From the NCBI GenBank assembly GCA_017163975.1, contig JAFFSR010000279.1, forward strand, positions 1,241,001 through 1,305,000: DNA of 64,000 bases, written 5' to 3'. Shown in pieces: positions 9,290 to 20,967 of this stretch; position 1 is the first letter of the stretch; each line of letters starts with the position of its first letter. Below the pieces are notes generated by a model. It saw only the letters and a list, made by a program, of their open reading frames with translations, did not search any database and was not told the origin of the DNA. The position numbers were made by a program, and so were the translations under genes. Source of the stretch: Anastatus disparis (Eukaryota; Arthropoda; Insecta; Hymenoptera; Eupelmidae).

Positions 9290-11269
9290 ATGTCAAGCAA
9301 TCAGTCAAGAAAAGATACAGCATCAACTGAGTTGCTTGATGACTGGCTCATATGTCTAAACGGTCAAGAACTGACTGAAGCATTATATAGCTTGCAAATG
9401 CAAACTTCTGGCTCCAGGTTTGCTCAAGCTGAGAGGCTAAGAGTCTGGCTGCTCGGTGAATATACGGCAGCTGACTTTATGCAATCCGATCTGTCTGACG
9501 AAAGTGTAATCAGACAGACGAGGATTGATTTTCGTCAGTCTTTTATTGAAGCAAAGACGGCAGAAATAACAAGTAGTTCGCAGACAGCAAGCAATTATAC
9601 TCTGCATCCACATCCATTGGCTGAGTTGCCACAATTGCAGGTAGACAATTGTGAGGTGACACAGTTATCAGCTAATGGAAGTGAGGGAACAGCAAGCGTC
9701 CTAGCTAATAATAGGAGTATTGTCTCGCAGAGTAATCAGACGAGACAACGGAATTTGATAAACAAAGAGGACAAAATTCAAGTAGTTTAAATGCAAGGAA
9801 TCGAAGCACACGCACAACAGGATTTGCCGCAAGGTCATGAGAATTCGACTGATGAAGAGTATCAGTTGCATAGTAAAATGTTAAAGGCATTGCAGCAGAT
9901 ACAACAGCCATTAGGAAATTTGTCAGAAAGAGTTCGTGATCTCTCAGATTGGAGGGAATCATGCTTGTCAAATCAGACAAGTGTGATTCCTACTGAAAAT
10001 AGATTACCGTCTAGTACAAGATTAGATGGCGGTATATCAGGTTGCGGCAGAAGAAGTCAACATAGCAATGTTGAAATAGCTCAACAACGTACAGAGGATA
10101 GGCAGGTTAATTTCGAACAAGCAACGGCCGGCTCGAGGGTCAATACAGCAGTAGGCGGTGTACCTCGTGTTGATAACTCAACTGTCTCGGAAGCGTCTCC
10201 TTTCCCACCATTTAGTGTCCTCGGCACAGCCTGGGGAAGGGGTGGCTCACCGACTCAAGGTTCTGTGAGTCATGGTGGTCAACCAAGAGACGTTGGTAGG
10301 GTCGTGCGCCAATGGGAAGTACGATTTTCGGGCACAAAGGACCAAAGTATAGACCTCTTTTTGACAAGAGTCGAGGAGTGTCGGGTCCTGGCTAATATGT
10401 CAGAAAGTGATTTATTATATTCACTTTCTGAACTACTGACAGGTGTAGCAGCTACGTGGTATCGCAATAATCGGGACCAATGGCATAGTTGGCCCGAATT
10501 CTGTGATGCTGCGAGACGATGGTATGGTACCAACCGTCGTTTCCAGCAGAGGCTCATAGCTGAAGCGAATACACGCACGCAAGGCAAGGATGAGCCAGTG
10601 CGTGACTATTCAACGTGCCTTATAGCAATAATGTGTAGGCAGAAACCGCAATCGAATCTCAGTCAGCAGTTCGATTTACTGCACCGTAACTTGAGACCGG
10701 AGCTGCAAAGACTAGTGCGCAGAGATGAATTTAATAGTATTGATGCGTTATTAGAACTCGCTGTTGAAGCTGAGTTAACTTTGGAAGCGAAGAAAGTTTA
10801 TAAACCTCCGCCATCACCTGGAAAAGCCCTATTACCGGAAACTGCTTATCATCCACCGGCGAATCGGGAAAAGATTTCACCTAAGGTAGCTAGTGTAGAC
10901 ACCAAGGCGACTAAGGTCGAAGATATAGTGTCTGCTGTCACAAAAATTTTAGAACGAAAATTAACCCAGTTTGAAAAGAAGTTAGAGAATAAAACTTCTA
11001 AATTTACGAATCAGAATAGAACAAAGTTCCGCATACCAAATAAGCAGGTGCCTCAAGATAATAATGAGAAGGTTAATCTGAATCAGAAAAACGAAGGTTC
11101 ACAGGATTCAGGCCAAAAACCTGATGATTCCAAAAAAGATAAAAGGAATAGCCCATCGTCAAATTCACATAGTAGACAAAGAGGAATAGTTTGCTATGGT
11201 TGTGGTTATCCTGGGTACATCAAGCGTAATTGCCCACAGTGTTCGGGAAACGCGCAAGGGAGCAAGTAA
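9290..11269 (+). pseudogene. gag: Gypsy-1 gag polyprotein, one in-frame stop
   Basis: Gag forms the particle and binds element RNA. The ATG at 9290 is preferred; an in-frame GTG six bases earlier is not a likely eukaryotic start. A TAA at 9788-9790 interrupts the frame, and an ATG follows at once in the same frame to TAA at 11267-11269. The central part (about 10300-10750) is a retrotransposon capsid-like domain with LFLTRVEECR, TWYRNNRDQW and a 'TRTQGKDEPV' block. The C terminus has a single zinc knuckle of the form CxxCGxPGYxKRNC, with Tyr where His is normal. The stop overlaps pro by a -1 frameshift region. Confidence 0.88.
11245..11251 (+). promoter_or_regulatory. -1 ribosomal frameshift heptamer GGGAAAC
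   Basis: G GGA AAC is in the correct phase of the gag frame (codons GGA AAC), six codons before the gag stop. After a -1 slip the frame enters the protease ORF. It fits the X XXY YYZ rule for eukaryotic retroelements. The same heptamer sits at the same place in Gypsy-2. Confidence 0.8.
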
Positions 11270-11783
11270 AGGAGGCCGATGCAGCTCCCTTTGATTCTGA
11301 TATGGCCTTCAAAGAGTCAGTAGTACCATCAGTGGACTCGGTAAGTGCCGAGTCTACTAAAGGAAAAGAACCAACGTTAGATGGGATGAATAGTCTAAAC
11401 TTGAATACTGTTGATAGTGTCGTTCGACAAAGTTTATCTGAAAATAACACTGTAACAGATGGCACTAGTGAAGCTGAAACACGATGGTGGTTAAAAGCTA
11501 AGATCTGCAATCAAATGATACGTGCTTTATATGATCCCGGAGCATCAAGAAGAGTGATGGGATCTATTGGTCAAAATTTAGCAGATTAGTTCGGCAAAAA
11601 AGTTTATTCATGTAATAACCGAAGGGCTAGAGTTGCTAATGGACATTTTACTCCGATATCAGGTTATGTAAAACTTTCTCTTACGTTGGTAAGCATTACT
11701 AAAGATATTTTGGTGGCAATCATGCCTGAGTTATACGCAGATTGCTATCTTGGAGTGCAATAATAGAGTATTGCTAAAGGATG

Positions 11784-11785
<2 letters not shown>

Positions 11786-11819
<34 letters not shown>
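11786..11819. repeat. (TA)n microsatellite inside pol
   Basis: TA tract between protease and RT. The reading frame on its left (frame of 11230) differs from that on its right (frame of 12033), so the tract or its expansion disrupts pol. Confidence 0.93.
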
Positions 11820-11821
<2 letters not shown>

Positions 11822-13593
11822 TTTAGAGGTCGCTGCTGTACAGTCAGAAGAAGTGGTGCAAACTGGATTGGCTAATTTAAAACCGGAAGGAACGCGACAG
11901 TGACAAGAACTATTAGATAGGATAGTTGGAGAAGATAATGGCCAATTAGGTTGCACAACTTGGATTGAGCATGAGATTAATGTTGGTTCAGCTCAACCCA
12001 TTAAACAAAAATATTATTCTACGTCACAGAAAATGGAAGAAGAAATGCATTCTCAAGTACGAGAAATACTAAAATCTGTAATAATAGAGCCATCAACGAG
12101 TGGCTGGTCTAGTCCAGTCGTTATGGTTCGTAAAGCGAATGGAAAGTTTCGATTCTGCGTTGACTATAGAAAAATCAATACTGTTTCTCAACAAGATGCT
12201 TACCCTCTTCCTTTTATGGATGCAATCTTTCGGAAACTACAGAGGGCTGAGTATATCTCTACGCTGGATCTGAGTCAAACTTATCATCAGATCCCGCTTA
12301 AGGTAGAATCGAGGCCTATTACGGCATTCACGGTTCCTCGATTGGGACTATATCAGTTCATAAAAATGCCGTATTGCCTGAGCTAGGCTGGGGCCACATT
12401 TCAGCGATTAATCGATATGGTGATTGGGCCTGAAATGGAGCCATATGCATTCGCTTATCTGGACGATATAATAGTAGTTACTGAAACCTTTGCAGAGCAC
12501 TTGAAGTCGTTAGAACACGTGCTACTAAGGATAAAGAAAGCAAACCTCACGATAAACCGAGAGAAAAGTATTTTCTGTTGCGAAGAAGTGAAGTATCTCG
12601 GTTTGTTAGTTAATAGAAATGGATTTCGACCTGATCCAGAGAAGATCAGGCCGATTGTCGAGTATCCTGCGCCAAGAAACTTAAAGCAACTGTGACGATT
12701 CTTAGGAATGGCGTCGTGGTATAGGAAATTTATTAAAGATTTTGCTACGCTAGCAGAACCGTTAACGCAGTTGACAAAGAAAGATTGTCGATTTGAATGG
12801 TCTGAAAAACAACAGCAAGCTTTTGAAGAGATAAAAGCATTAATGGTTTCTGCACCTGTATTGTAGAAACCACATTTTGATAAGCTGTTTGTTATACAGA
12901 CCAACGCAAGTGATACAGGTCTTGGTGCAGTTCTGACTCAAGAGATTGATGGAGAAGAACGAGTGCTGGAATTTGCCAGTCGCACTATAAACCAAGCAGA
13001 ACGAAATTATTCTGTAACTGAATGAGAATGTTTAGCTGTAAAATGGGCTGCTAACAAATTCAGACCTTATATAGATGGATACCATTTCAAAGTGATTACA
13101 GACCATAGTAGTTTGAGATGGTTGTGTTATCTGCATAACCCAACTGGTAGGTTAGCGAGATGGGCGTTGGAATTACAAGGCTACTCGTTTACTGTAGAAC
13201 ACCGAAAGGGAGCACTGAATCATGTTCCAGATGCACTCTCAAGAATGTATGAGGGTGAAGAGCACGAAGACGGTGAAGTTTCGGCTCTTCATACAGCATC
13301 CATAACCAAGGATACATGGTATTTGGGATGGTTTGATAAAGTACAAAAGGATCCAAGAGGAAATCCAAGATGGAAAATTATTGGTAGTCGTCTCTTCAAA
13401 TATTGTCCTAATGAAGAGATCGATGATATTAAGGGTCAGGATGACGAGGCTTGGAAACTCGTCGTTCCTTTGGAACAGAGAAAAAGAGTGCTCATGGAAT
13501 GTCATGATGAATCTAATGCAGGTCACTTAGGTAGAGAGAAAACCTATAAAAGAGTGATTGAAAGATATTTTTGACATTCCATATATACAATGA

Positions 13594-13883
13594 AAAATAA
13601 GTGGGAAAGAAGCACTACCATCGGTAACGAGACTATACTCTTTTCGTTTCGTGCGCACAGAGTGCCACTGCGGGAAAACAGTGGTGCCACTGTGGGACGA
13701 GAGGAGTACTTCGCATGACGCCAAACGAAATCCCACGTGAGTGGGAATACACATGCACAACAAAAAGAGCTGTTAGCTTCGACAGTGGGGCGTCACGTTC
13801 CCCACGAGAGAAAGCATTAGCATTCTTACGGTTTCGTGGAGCAGAAGTACTTCGAGGGACTCGTGGACTACCACTTATTTTTT
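13594..13883. mobile_element. 290-bp miniature inverted-repeat element inside integrase
   Basis: The ends are AAAAATAAGTGG (13594-13605) and its complement CCACTTATTTTT (13871-13882). AATG flanks both sides (13590-13593 and 13884-13887). It interrupts pol between the RYF and DVMEYV blocks of the integrase zinc finger, which are normally adjacent. It has no coding capacity. The interior holds GC-rich short repeats such as CCACTG/CAGTGG. Family unknown. Confidence 0.7.
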
Positions 13884-15248
13884 AATGTAAAGATGTAATG
13901 GAATACGTACGTAAGTGCTTAGTGTGTCAACAATGCAAAGTTGAGCAGCAATTACCTGCCGGTTTGATGGGGCAACGCGTTATAAGACGGCCATGGGAAG
14001 TGGTAGCTGATGATATAGTTGGACCACTGCCTAAAAGCACGAAAGGGCACGAATATATCTTAGTAATGCAAGATTTATTCACTAGATGGGTAGAGTGTGT
14101 ACCATTAAGAAAAGCTAATGGTATAAACATTCTTAAACACTTCAAGGAGAAAATAATATATCATTTTGGTACTCCTGAAGTATTTTTATCTGATAACGGT
14201 ACTGAGTTTGTGAATGGAGTAATAGATCCATATTTAAAAAGCATTGGAGTATTGCATACGACAATACCTCCATATCATCCACAAGCTAACCCAGTGGAGC
14301 GAGTCAATAGAACCATTAAGACCATGATACTGTCCTATGTTGAAAGTAACCATAGAACTTGGGATGAGCACTTGTCAGAGTTGGCTTTTGCATATAATAC
14401 AGCTAAGCAAAGTTCAACTGGTATTACTCCAGCAATGTTGAATTTTGGAAAGCAGTTGGTGCCACCTGGCTCTCTTCAAAGAGAAGAGGAGAGAGCTGCT
14501 TGTAATGAAGAAAATCAGGAGGTAGTACGTCAATGGGCAAAGTATTTGGAAAATTTGCCTGCCTTACAGGATAAGGCTAAGGTTCAGGCTGAAGGTGCAC
14601 AGAACAGACAGGCAAAATATTATAATTCTCGTCATATAGATGTCTTGTATCAAGTAGGTGATAAGGTTTGGAAAAGAAATAGAGTTTTATCATCTGCCAT
14701 TCAGGGTATTAGTGCTAAATTGGCACCTAAATATGCAGGGCCGTATGTAGTTACGGCCTGCTGTGATAAAAATACCTATGATGTAATAGACACTCATGGT
14801 TATATTGAAAAAGTAATACCAGTTTGCGATCTAAAAAGGTATATAGATGGACAAGATCCAGAAGATGATGACAACGAAGAACATCCACCGTTGGATTCAG
14901 AAGAGTGAGATAATAGCGATGCGATTTGTTGCGAAACGCCATCTGCGAATGGCCAGAGTCATCATCACAGCAATAAGGTTCCACCTGCGAGTGGAAATGA
15001 GTTGCGTAGCTTAGGTAATCCTAGAAAGCGTGGTAGGCCGCGTAAAACGGTTGTGGTGGTGAAACATGCGGCGTCAAAGCGAGTTACAGTTCCTCAGCAA
15101 GCGAGCGAGAATGCTGAGAGTAAGCGAAGTCGTGGTAGGCCGAAAGGAACGAAAAAGCGTGCGACAAAGATGAATATAGGTTTTATCTCTCCTCGTAAAA
15201 CGCGAGCGCAATCTCAAGCGAGGAGATCATAGTTATAACCTGTGTTCG

Positions 15249-15263
15249 TTTCTCTTTTTCAGC
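15249..15263 (+). promoter_or_regulatory. Candidate 3' splice acceptor before ORF3
   Basis: TTTCTCTTTTTCAG|C is a strong pyrimidine tract with AG at 15261-15262, one base before the ORF3 ATG at 15264 and 30 bases after the pol stop. The placement matches that of a subgenomic acceptor for a downstream retroviral gene. Confidence 0.6.
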
Positions 15264-15809
15264 ATGGAATCAGCTTTGATAAAATCCATGAAGTTGGTAG
15301 CAGAGTTGGCTGAACTGCAGATCGAGGAGCGTCGAGGCGCTGTACAGGTGCTGCAACAGGCAGTGTCTATTTTGGGCCACCCCGATGACAGAAGACGTGA
15401 GTCGACTGTCGTCATTGAGGAAGTAGAGGAGTCACAAAGTGACTTACAGCAGGCCATATGTCAGTCTATGGACTTGTTGAAAACTCTGCGGTCAAGTATG
15501 GAGAAGGCTGCCGCAGACAAAGAAGCTGCGGCCGCTATTGAAACTGTGGCAGAAGAGGAAAGTGCCTATGCTACCAGAGCCGCTCGAGAATAAGAGGAGG
15601 CGCGAGCCCGAACCCAACTCGCACGTAAGCAGGTGGAGCAGGCTCGTAAAAATGAGCTCTTTAAAGAGTCGAAGTTGGAGAAGGAGAAGACTCGCGCCGC
15701 TTACAAGAGAGATCACCCCGAGGAGCCAAGATGTTATATCTGTGGTACTTTGGGTGTAAGAAAAAGTAAGCACTGCCCCAATCGTTCTAGTCATCATCAA
15801 TATCCATGA
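15264..15809 (+). pseudogene. Gypsy-1 ORF3: coiled-coil protein with C-terminal cysteine knuckle
   Basis: This is a small third ORF in the env position, of about 181 codons with one in-frame TAA at 15591-15593. It is rich in Ala, Glu, Gln, Arg and Lys with heptad-like leucines, suggesting a long coiled coil. Near residues 157-171 is a motif CYICGTLGVRKSKHC. It shows no signal peptide, transmembrane helix or fusion peptide, so it is not an envelope. Gypsy-2 has a third ORF at the same place with a similar CxxCGxxGVxK motif. A nucleic-acid-binding accessory role is an inference. No named family is recognised. Confidence 0.6.
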
Positions 15810-16066
15810 AGGAAGATACGATGGGGCGTGCTATAGGCATAACAGGAGACGGTATTGAAAATGTAAAATTTTTTTTTGGTTTTAAGATTGTGTCAAACTC
15901 TTATTTTAGTTTTTCTTTTGCTTGATTAGATAATATTTTATAAGTCTCTCTGTAAATAAATGCCTCTTTTTGTAAAATATTGATTTCTTTTACTCCTGTA
16001 TCAGACTTTGGATTTCAGTGCGATCAGATGGGGTAGCAGAGCTGTCAGTCAAGTCTTCCAGCATCT
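15810..16066 (+). other. Spacer between ORF3 and polypurine tract
   Basis: AT-rich untranslated region of Gypsy-1. Nothing else recognised. Confidence 0.5.
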
Positions 16067-16076
16067 GGGGAAGGGG
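16067..16076 (+). promoter_or_regulatory. Polypurine tract of Gypsy-1
   Basis: GGGGAAGGGG lies directly against the 3' LTR start (TGTAAC at 16077), as expected for the plus-strand primer. Confidence 0.85.
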
Positions 16077-17161
16077 TGTAACGAGGATAGTTAATTATTT
16101 GTATGCTATGATATAGCTCTATCCTCGTTATCAGTCGCACGGCTCAACGTATGCTTGATATGCAAGTGTAAGAGTTAGACGGAGAGAGTCTGTTTCAGCG
16201 ACTCAAATATACTACTGTAGAGAGAGGCGCGCGCAGGGCATGCCAGGTAGGATTAGGCAAGAGAGAGAAGCGAACGGGCGGTGTAGAGGAGCAGAAAGGT
16301 TTTAGCAGCCATCTTATACATTGTGCGAGCTCGTGCGTCGTGTGAATTTTGTCAGTTTGTATAAAAGAATCAGCATTTTGTACGAAGTTTTTTTTATCCG
16401 TGGCTTGTGCAAGAATCAAGTGAATTTGCCTGAGTCTTGCAGAGAAATCTAGGCATCCTAGTAAGGAAAGCTGCGAGAACTTGAGCTGCACCGCATTTCT
16501 TCGGTGCCGCTTTCATCGATTGATCAATTTGTCCCTGTTGGAGAGGATCGTCGAGATTATTGCGTATTCTCTGATTTATATAAAAACGTAAGTCTGCAGA
16601 CAATCGTATGACGTATTATTAGCGAATGCGTATAGACGATATACGTAAAATATCGAGACCGTCGCGTGCGTCGCGTTAGATAGAATATGATAGACTAAAT
16701 TGACTTTTGTTTTTTTTTTGTATTAAACTTATTAAATTTTGCTACTATTAAAGTTTATGATAATTTCATTTCAGTGTAATAAATTTGTTTATTGTTTTGA
16801 ATAAATTGAAGTCAAATTAAAATTATTTTGGAGTACCATATAATGTTATTTCTCACTGTTTAAAATCGTGTGTTGTCTATATATATTGAACGTTATACAC
16901 TTGCTTTCTTTTGATCTACGATATTTAAGAGAGTCTTAAGGTACACGCCGTGGGTTTCGTCGTACCAGACGTCCGGTCGGCAGAACTTCTAAGCGTTGTA
17001 TGAAAAAGACATTCATATTTGATCAGTGGTAGTGTACGAGACTGATCATCTATAAATTGAAAATCGGTTATTTAACGGTAAGTGCGTATGTACTTGAAGT
17101 AAGAACATACGAGACCCACAAATATATTTGATTTGTTTATTTAAATATATTCCCCGTTACA
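16077..17161 (+). repeat. Gypsy-1 3' LTR
   Basis: 1085 bp, TGTAAC...GTTACA. It carries the same candidate donor (near 17076) and an AATAAA in the context TTTGAATAAATTG, as in the 5' LTR. Relative to the 5' LTR it lacks a 41-bp segment. It is followed by AAGT, the right copy of the target duplication. Confidence 0.95.
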
Positions 17162-18837
17162 AAGTCTCGCAATTATGTAATATTTAATTGTAAAACAATA
17201 CTTTCATATATCAAAACATGTACAATATATCTGCATATAAATCAGCGCACATATCGACAATTTTATTGTAACTAAACTGTATTCTTAGCACCTTCAGTGC
17301 ATCAACAATAAACAATGTATCTGCGTACAAATCGGTGTACATACTGATAATTTTATTGTAATTAAATTGCATTCTTAGCACTTTCAGTGTGCTAATAAAC
17401 AGACGAAGAGACATGTTAATAATGCTCTCACTAAAACTTTTATTATATAGAATGCGTAATGCAACATAATATATAATAATTCAGCAAATATATTGCGTAA
17501 AATAGAGTCCTTGAGAACTACAAGATCTTCACTGTAATAAGTAACATTTGTTTGCCTTAAAAAAAAAAAAACTATAGATAGCAAAAACTGTAATGTGATA
17601 AAATAAATAGTCACTATTGTAAATAAATAAAAAGCCTTATGGTAATAAAGCAATTATCGTTAAAAATTATATGTTAAACTAAAAAATCAGCAATTTTTCT
17701 ACGATCAATAAGTATTGTCTAAAAATATTGTAACCAAGTAAATACTAACTTTGCGTTAATGTATAAATGATCGGGATGAATGATTAAGATGAATTTATCG
17801 TATGCAGAATGATTTTTTAACTTTGTAAATTTTCGTAAATATTTTGGCATTGGCTGTGATAAGAGGAATGTTAATCTCTAATGTAATAAATAGATTTTAT
17901 ATCATAACGTGTGATAAATGAATGAGTGCAACACAACATACATCTTTTTGTACTTGTAATAAAATAAAAGTTACCCACACAACATTTTTTTGTTGAGGAG
18001 AAGTGATATGGGGACACACACATAGTCTATGCATGAGTATGGCACTGCAAGCACACTAAAATACATAAGTGTGTACATGCGAACGCCTCTGCGCAGGCGT
18101 CAAGACAGACAAGCTAGTAACAGCGAGCGAGCCACTTCGTTGTATTCAGCCTAGCTCCAACGGTCCTTGTACTCAGTCACATTGACCGTCTCACAATATA
18201 TACAGCATATTAACACACTTGCCTTGTATTCTTTTAGACACCTCTCTCTTGTTCTCCTCATCCTAGGTAGCTGCCACAAATATAAGTCAAAATAAAATAT
18301 TTGTCATTTTTGTCCTTAGTAAATTTATTTTATAAAGATTTATATGTTATTCAATAAGTACACATAAATCTCATGCTTTTCAAAACAGTTACGTTTCGAT
18401 AATATGATAATAGATGGCGTATTTCTTGTAACTCGTAAGTGGTAAAATTACACGTCAGTTAGTATATAAAAACAAACTAATTCATCCGCTGTATGCATAA
18501 ATGCGATGCAATGCGATGCGATACATATCGATTGTTGGCGAGCAATCCTAGATTTTATTTGTAAATATCAATAGTGTAGTGTGAAATATCTTAGAAAATG
18601 TTAAAAAATTTTACTTAAGAATTAAATAATAATGATCATTGTTATAATATAAGTTATGTGTTAATTAATATCTGGAAATTGGATCGCTGTGAGCTGTGAG
18701 CTTTCAGCTAAATGAAAAAGTTTTCATCATCTTTGAATTGTATTTGTTTGATACAGTAAAATGTAACAGCTTTTTTAAATTACTTTGCTATTAAATTAAA
18801 GTTAATTTTAAATTGAATCAATATTACGATATCAATC
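17162..18837. other. AT-rich intergenic DNA with a 90-bp tandem duplication
   Basis: A 90-bp unit is duplicated head to tail at about 17223-17402; the blocks TATCTGCATATAAATC and TATCTGCGTACAAATC start 90 bp apart. Positions 17989-18281 are less AT-rich than the surroundings and might be an old LTR, but no target duplication supports that. No gene is visible. Confidence 0.6.
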
Positions 18838-19618
18838 AAAGAGTACTCCCAGTTAAGATAGGTAAAATGCCCCCCCTCATAGATTTTAAAACTAATATTT
18901 TTTTTTGTTTTTTTAAGATTAGGTTTTGTTATATTTATAGTTTCCTAACCCATGCCCTAACCTCAACATAACCTAAAAATCACTTTTTTTATAAAATTTT
19001 TTTTCTATCTGGAAGGATGAATGATATTAATCCCGCGAAAATCATATGACTAGGTCTTAGCACTCTCTTTTACTGTGATTTTTTGCGAGTCCTAGAAAGC
19101 AGTTTTTCTAATCAAAAATTACATTTAAATCATAAAATCTCCGTAACTTTGCTCAGGAAAGGGCTACAAGTAATTTTCTGGGCTTAAAATTTGTATTTTT
19201 AAAAAACAAATAAAGTTTATGATTACCGAAAATTCGATTCTGGCATGACGCCATGGCGAAAAACTCAAAAAACCATTTTTTCATAGGTTTTTCGTCGGTT
19301 ATTGGTCTCTAGCAACTCAAAAATCATTTTTAGAGAAAAAAATAGCTTCATTGGATTCTACGTGAAAAAATACATTGAAAATATGCATGATAACTTTAGG
19401 AATACTTGGATGCTGTTACAAAACAGTTAAAAAAATAAAATAATTCTGAAATTATTACATAGCTACTTTGCATCGTTGCTGCATTTTATGTTCTTATGAC
19501 CTTGGTCATCTCTTAAGAGTCTCAAAGCTACTATTCAATGTATTCATAGGCAAATTATGTCCGCTTCACGCGAAAAAAAGGGACAAATACTAGACAGATA
19601 ACTATAACTCCTATATAT

Positions 19619-19653
<35 letters not shown>

Positions 19654-20967
19654 AAGAATAGTGAGCTTTTGCTAGGAATAACGCGCTTGATTCTCATATA
19701 TGTAGAAGCAATATATTTCTTATATCGGTTCCTACTCTATTTTTTGCGTATAATGGCCTAAAGACAAATCATAATTGTGGCAGTTCTAACAAAGAATATA
19801 AATGCTTACATGGAAGTGTACTTTCAGGCTCGAATTTATAGACCCAACACGATTGTTACTAAAACCTTATTCCGTCTCTGTCTCTCTAATGATTCAGTGA
19901 TCTCTCGATACAAGAGATTGCGATATAAGAGAATTCAAGCTCTTTCTCCTAAATATGGGCGTGAGCCTAAGTATTTGCGTCATCCCGCTACTATGAAAGT
20001 GAGAGAGACAGAATATACACGCATGTTGGATAGAACTCACACAACAAAACAGTAGGTGTGGCTATCACTCTCAACTCGAGCGTGTTGGGAACTCTTTGTA
20101 TAAGAGAATTTCCAAGAAAATTCCTCTCCTGAAGGCCCGTTGATTCTCTTGTTTCCAGAGTCTACTGTAATACAAAAAGACAGATGATACGACCGTTACT
20201 TCAGTTATATTTAATAATCTTATTTTAGCGTGCAATGGGCGTAATTCACCTGTAAATACATTGAATAGTAGCTTTATGACTCTAAAGAGATGACCAAGGC
20301 CATAAAAACATAAAATGCAGCAACAATGCAAAGTGGCTATGTAACAATTTCAGAATTATTTTATTTTTTTAATTGTTTTGTAACAGCATCCATATATTCC
20401 TAAAGTTATCATGTATATTTTTAATGTATTTTTTCACGTAGAATCCAATAAAGCTATATTTTTCTCTAAAAATGATTTTTGAGTTGCTAGAGACCAATAA
20501 CCGACGAAAAACCTATGAAAAAATGGTTTTTCGAGTTTTTCGCCATGGCGTCATGCCAGAATCGAATTTTCGGTCATTATAAACTTTATTTGTTTTTTAA
20601 AAATATAAATTTTAATCCCAGAAAATTACTTGTAGCTCCTCCCTGAGCAAAGTTACGGAGATTTTAAGATTTAAATATTATTTTTAGGTTAGACAAACTG
20701 CTTTCTAGGACTCGCAAAAAATCACAGTAAAAAAGAGTGCTAAGACCTAGTTATATGTTTTCGCGGGAGTAATATCATTCATCCTTCCAGATAAAAAAAA
20801 AATTTATAAAAAAAGTGATTTTTAGGTTATGTTGAGGTTAGGGTATGGGTTAGGAAACTACAAATATAGCAAAATCTAATTTTAATTACTATAAAAACAA
20901 GGAAAAATATTAGTTTTAAAATCTGTGAGGGGAGGCATTTTACCTATCTTAACGGAGGGTACTCTTT
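18838..20967. mobile_element. 2.1-kb foldback element with about 740-bp inverted arms
   Basis: The left arm (18838-19580) and right arm (20222-20967) are inverted copies along nearly their whole length. The ends are AAAGAGTACTCCC and GGGTACTCTTT, each next to TTAAGATAGGTAAAATGC or its complement. The 640-bp core contains a (TA)n tract (19622-19651) and no transposase. Foldback elements of this build are moved by enzymes made elsewhere. The arms are imperfect, so it is not very recent. Confidence 0.88.

Larger units (their letters stand above)
11252..15232 (+). pseudogene. pol: Gypsy-1 pro-pol polyprotein (PR-RT-RH-IN, AT-hook tail), degenerate
   Basis: Domains in order are: protease (DPGAS near 11536-11550, the second active-site residue being Pro instead of Thr/Ser); RT (YRKINTV, LDLSQTYHQIP, YLDD near 12456-12467); RNase H (about 12880-13150); H2C2 zinc finger and integrase (13490-14500) with a GPY/F-type module; and a basic C-terminal tail to 15232 with two AT-hooks, RKRGRPRK and SRGRPKG. 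In-frame stops occur at 11587, 11901, 12384, 12693, 12864, 13023, 13572 and 14906. A (TA)n tract at 11786 shifts the frame, and a 290-bp insertion splits the zinc finger. Order and motifs leave no doubt of identity, but the copy is dead. Confidence 0.92.
2109..17161 (+). mobile_element. Gypsy-1: complete LTR retrotransposon (Ty3/Gypsy) with nested insertion
   Basis: Both ends are visible. The LTRs start TGTAACGAGG and end CCGTTACA. The flanking 4-bp duplication is AAGT (2105-2108 and 17162-17165). The internal region holds a primer binding site, a long leader, gag, a -1 frameshift signal, pro-pol in the order protease-RT-RNase H-integrase (which makes it Ty3/Gypsy), a third ORF and a polypurine tract. 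Without the nested non-LTR element the total is about 10.3 kb. Gag, pol and ORF3 all carry stop codons, so this copy is inactive as a protein source. Confidence 0.95.

Noticed and set aside
15264..15809. Retroviral envelope in the env position
   Set aside because: No signal peptide, glycosylation-rich ectodomain, furin site or transmembrane segment; composition is coiled coil plus cysteine motif.
17989..18281. Possible solo LTR (TGTTGAGG...CCACA)
   Set aside because: No target duplication, no internal partner in the window, and end choice is arbitrary.
19777..20055. 92-residue ORF in the core of the foldback element
   Set aside because: Starts at a non-ATG codon, resembles no transposase, and its sequence contains a decayed element end.
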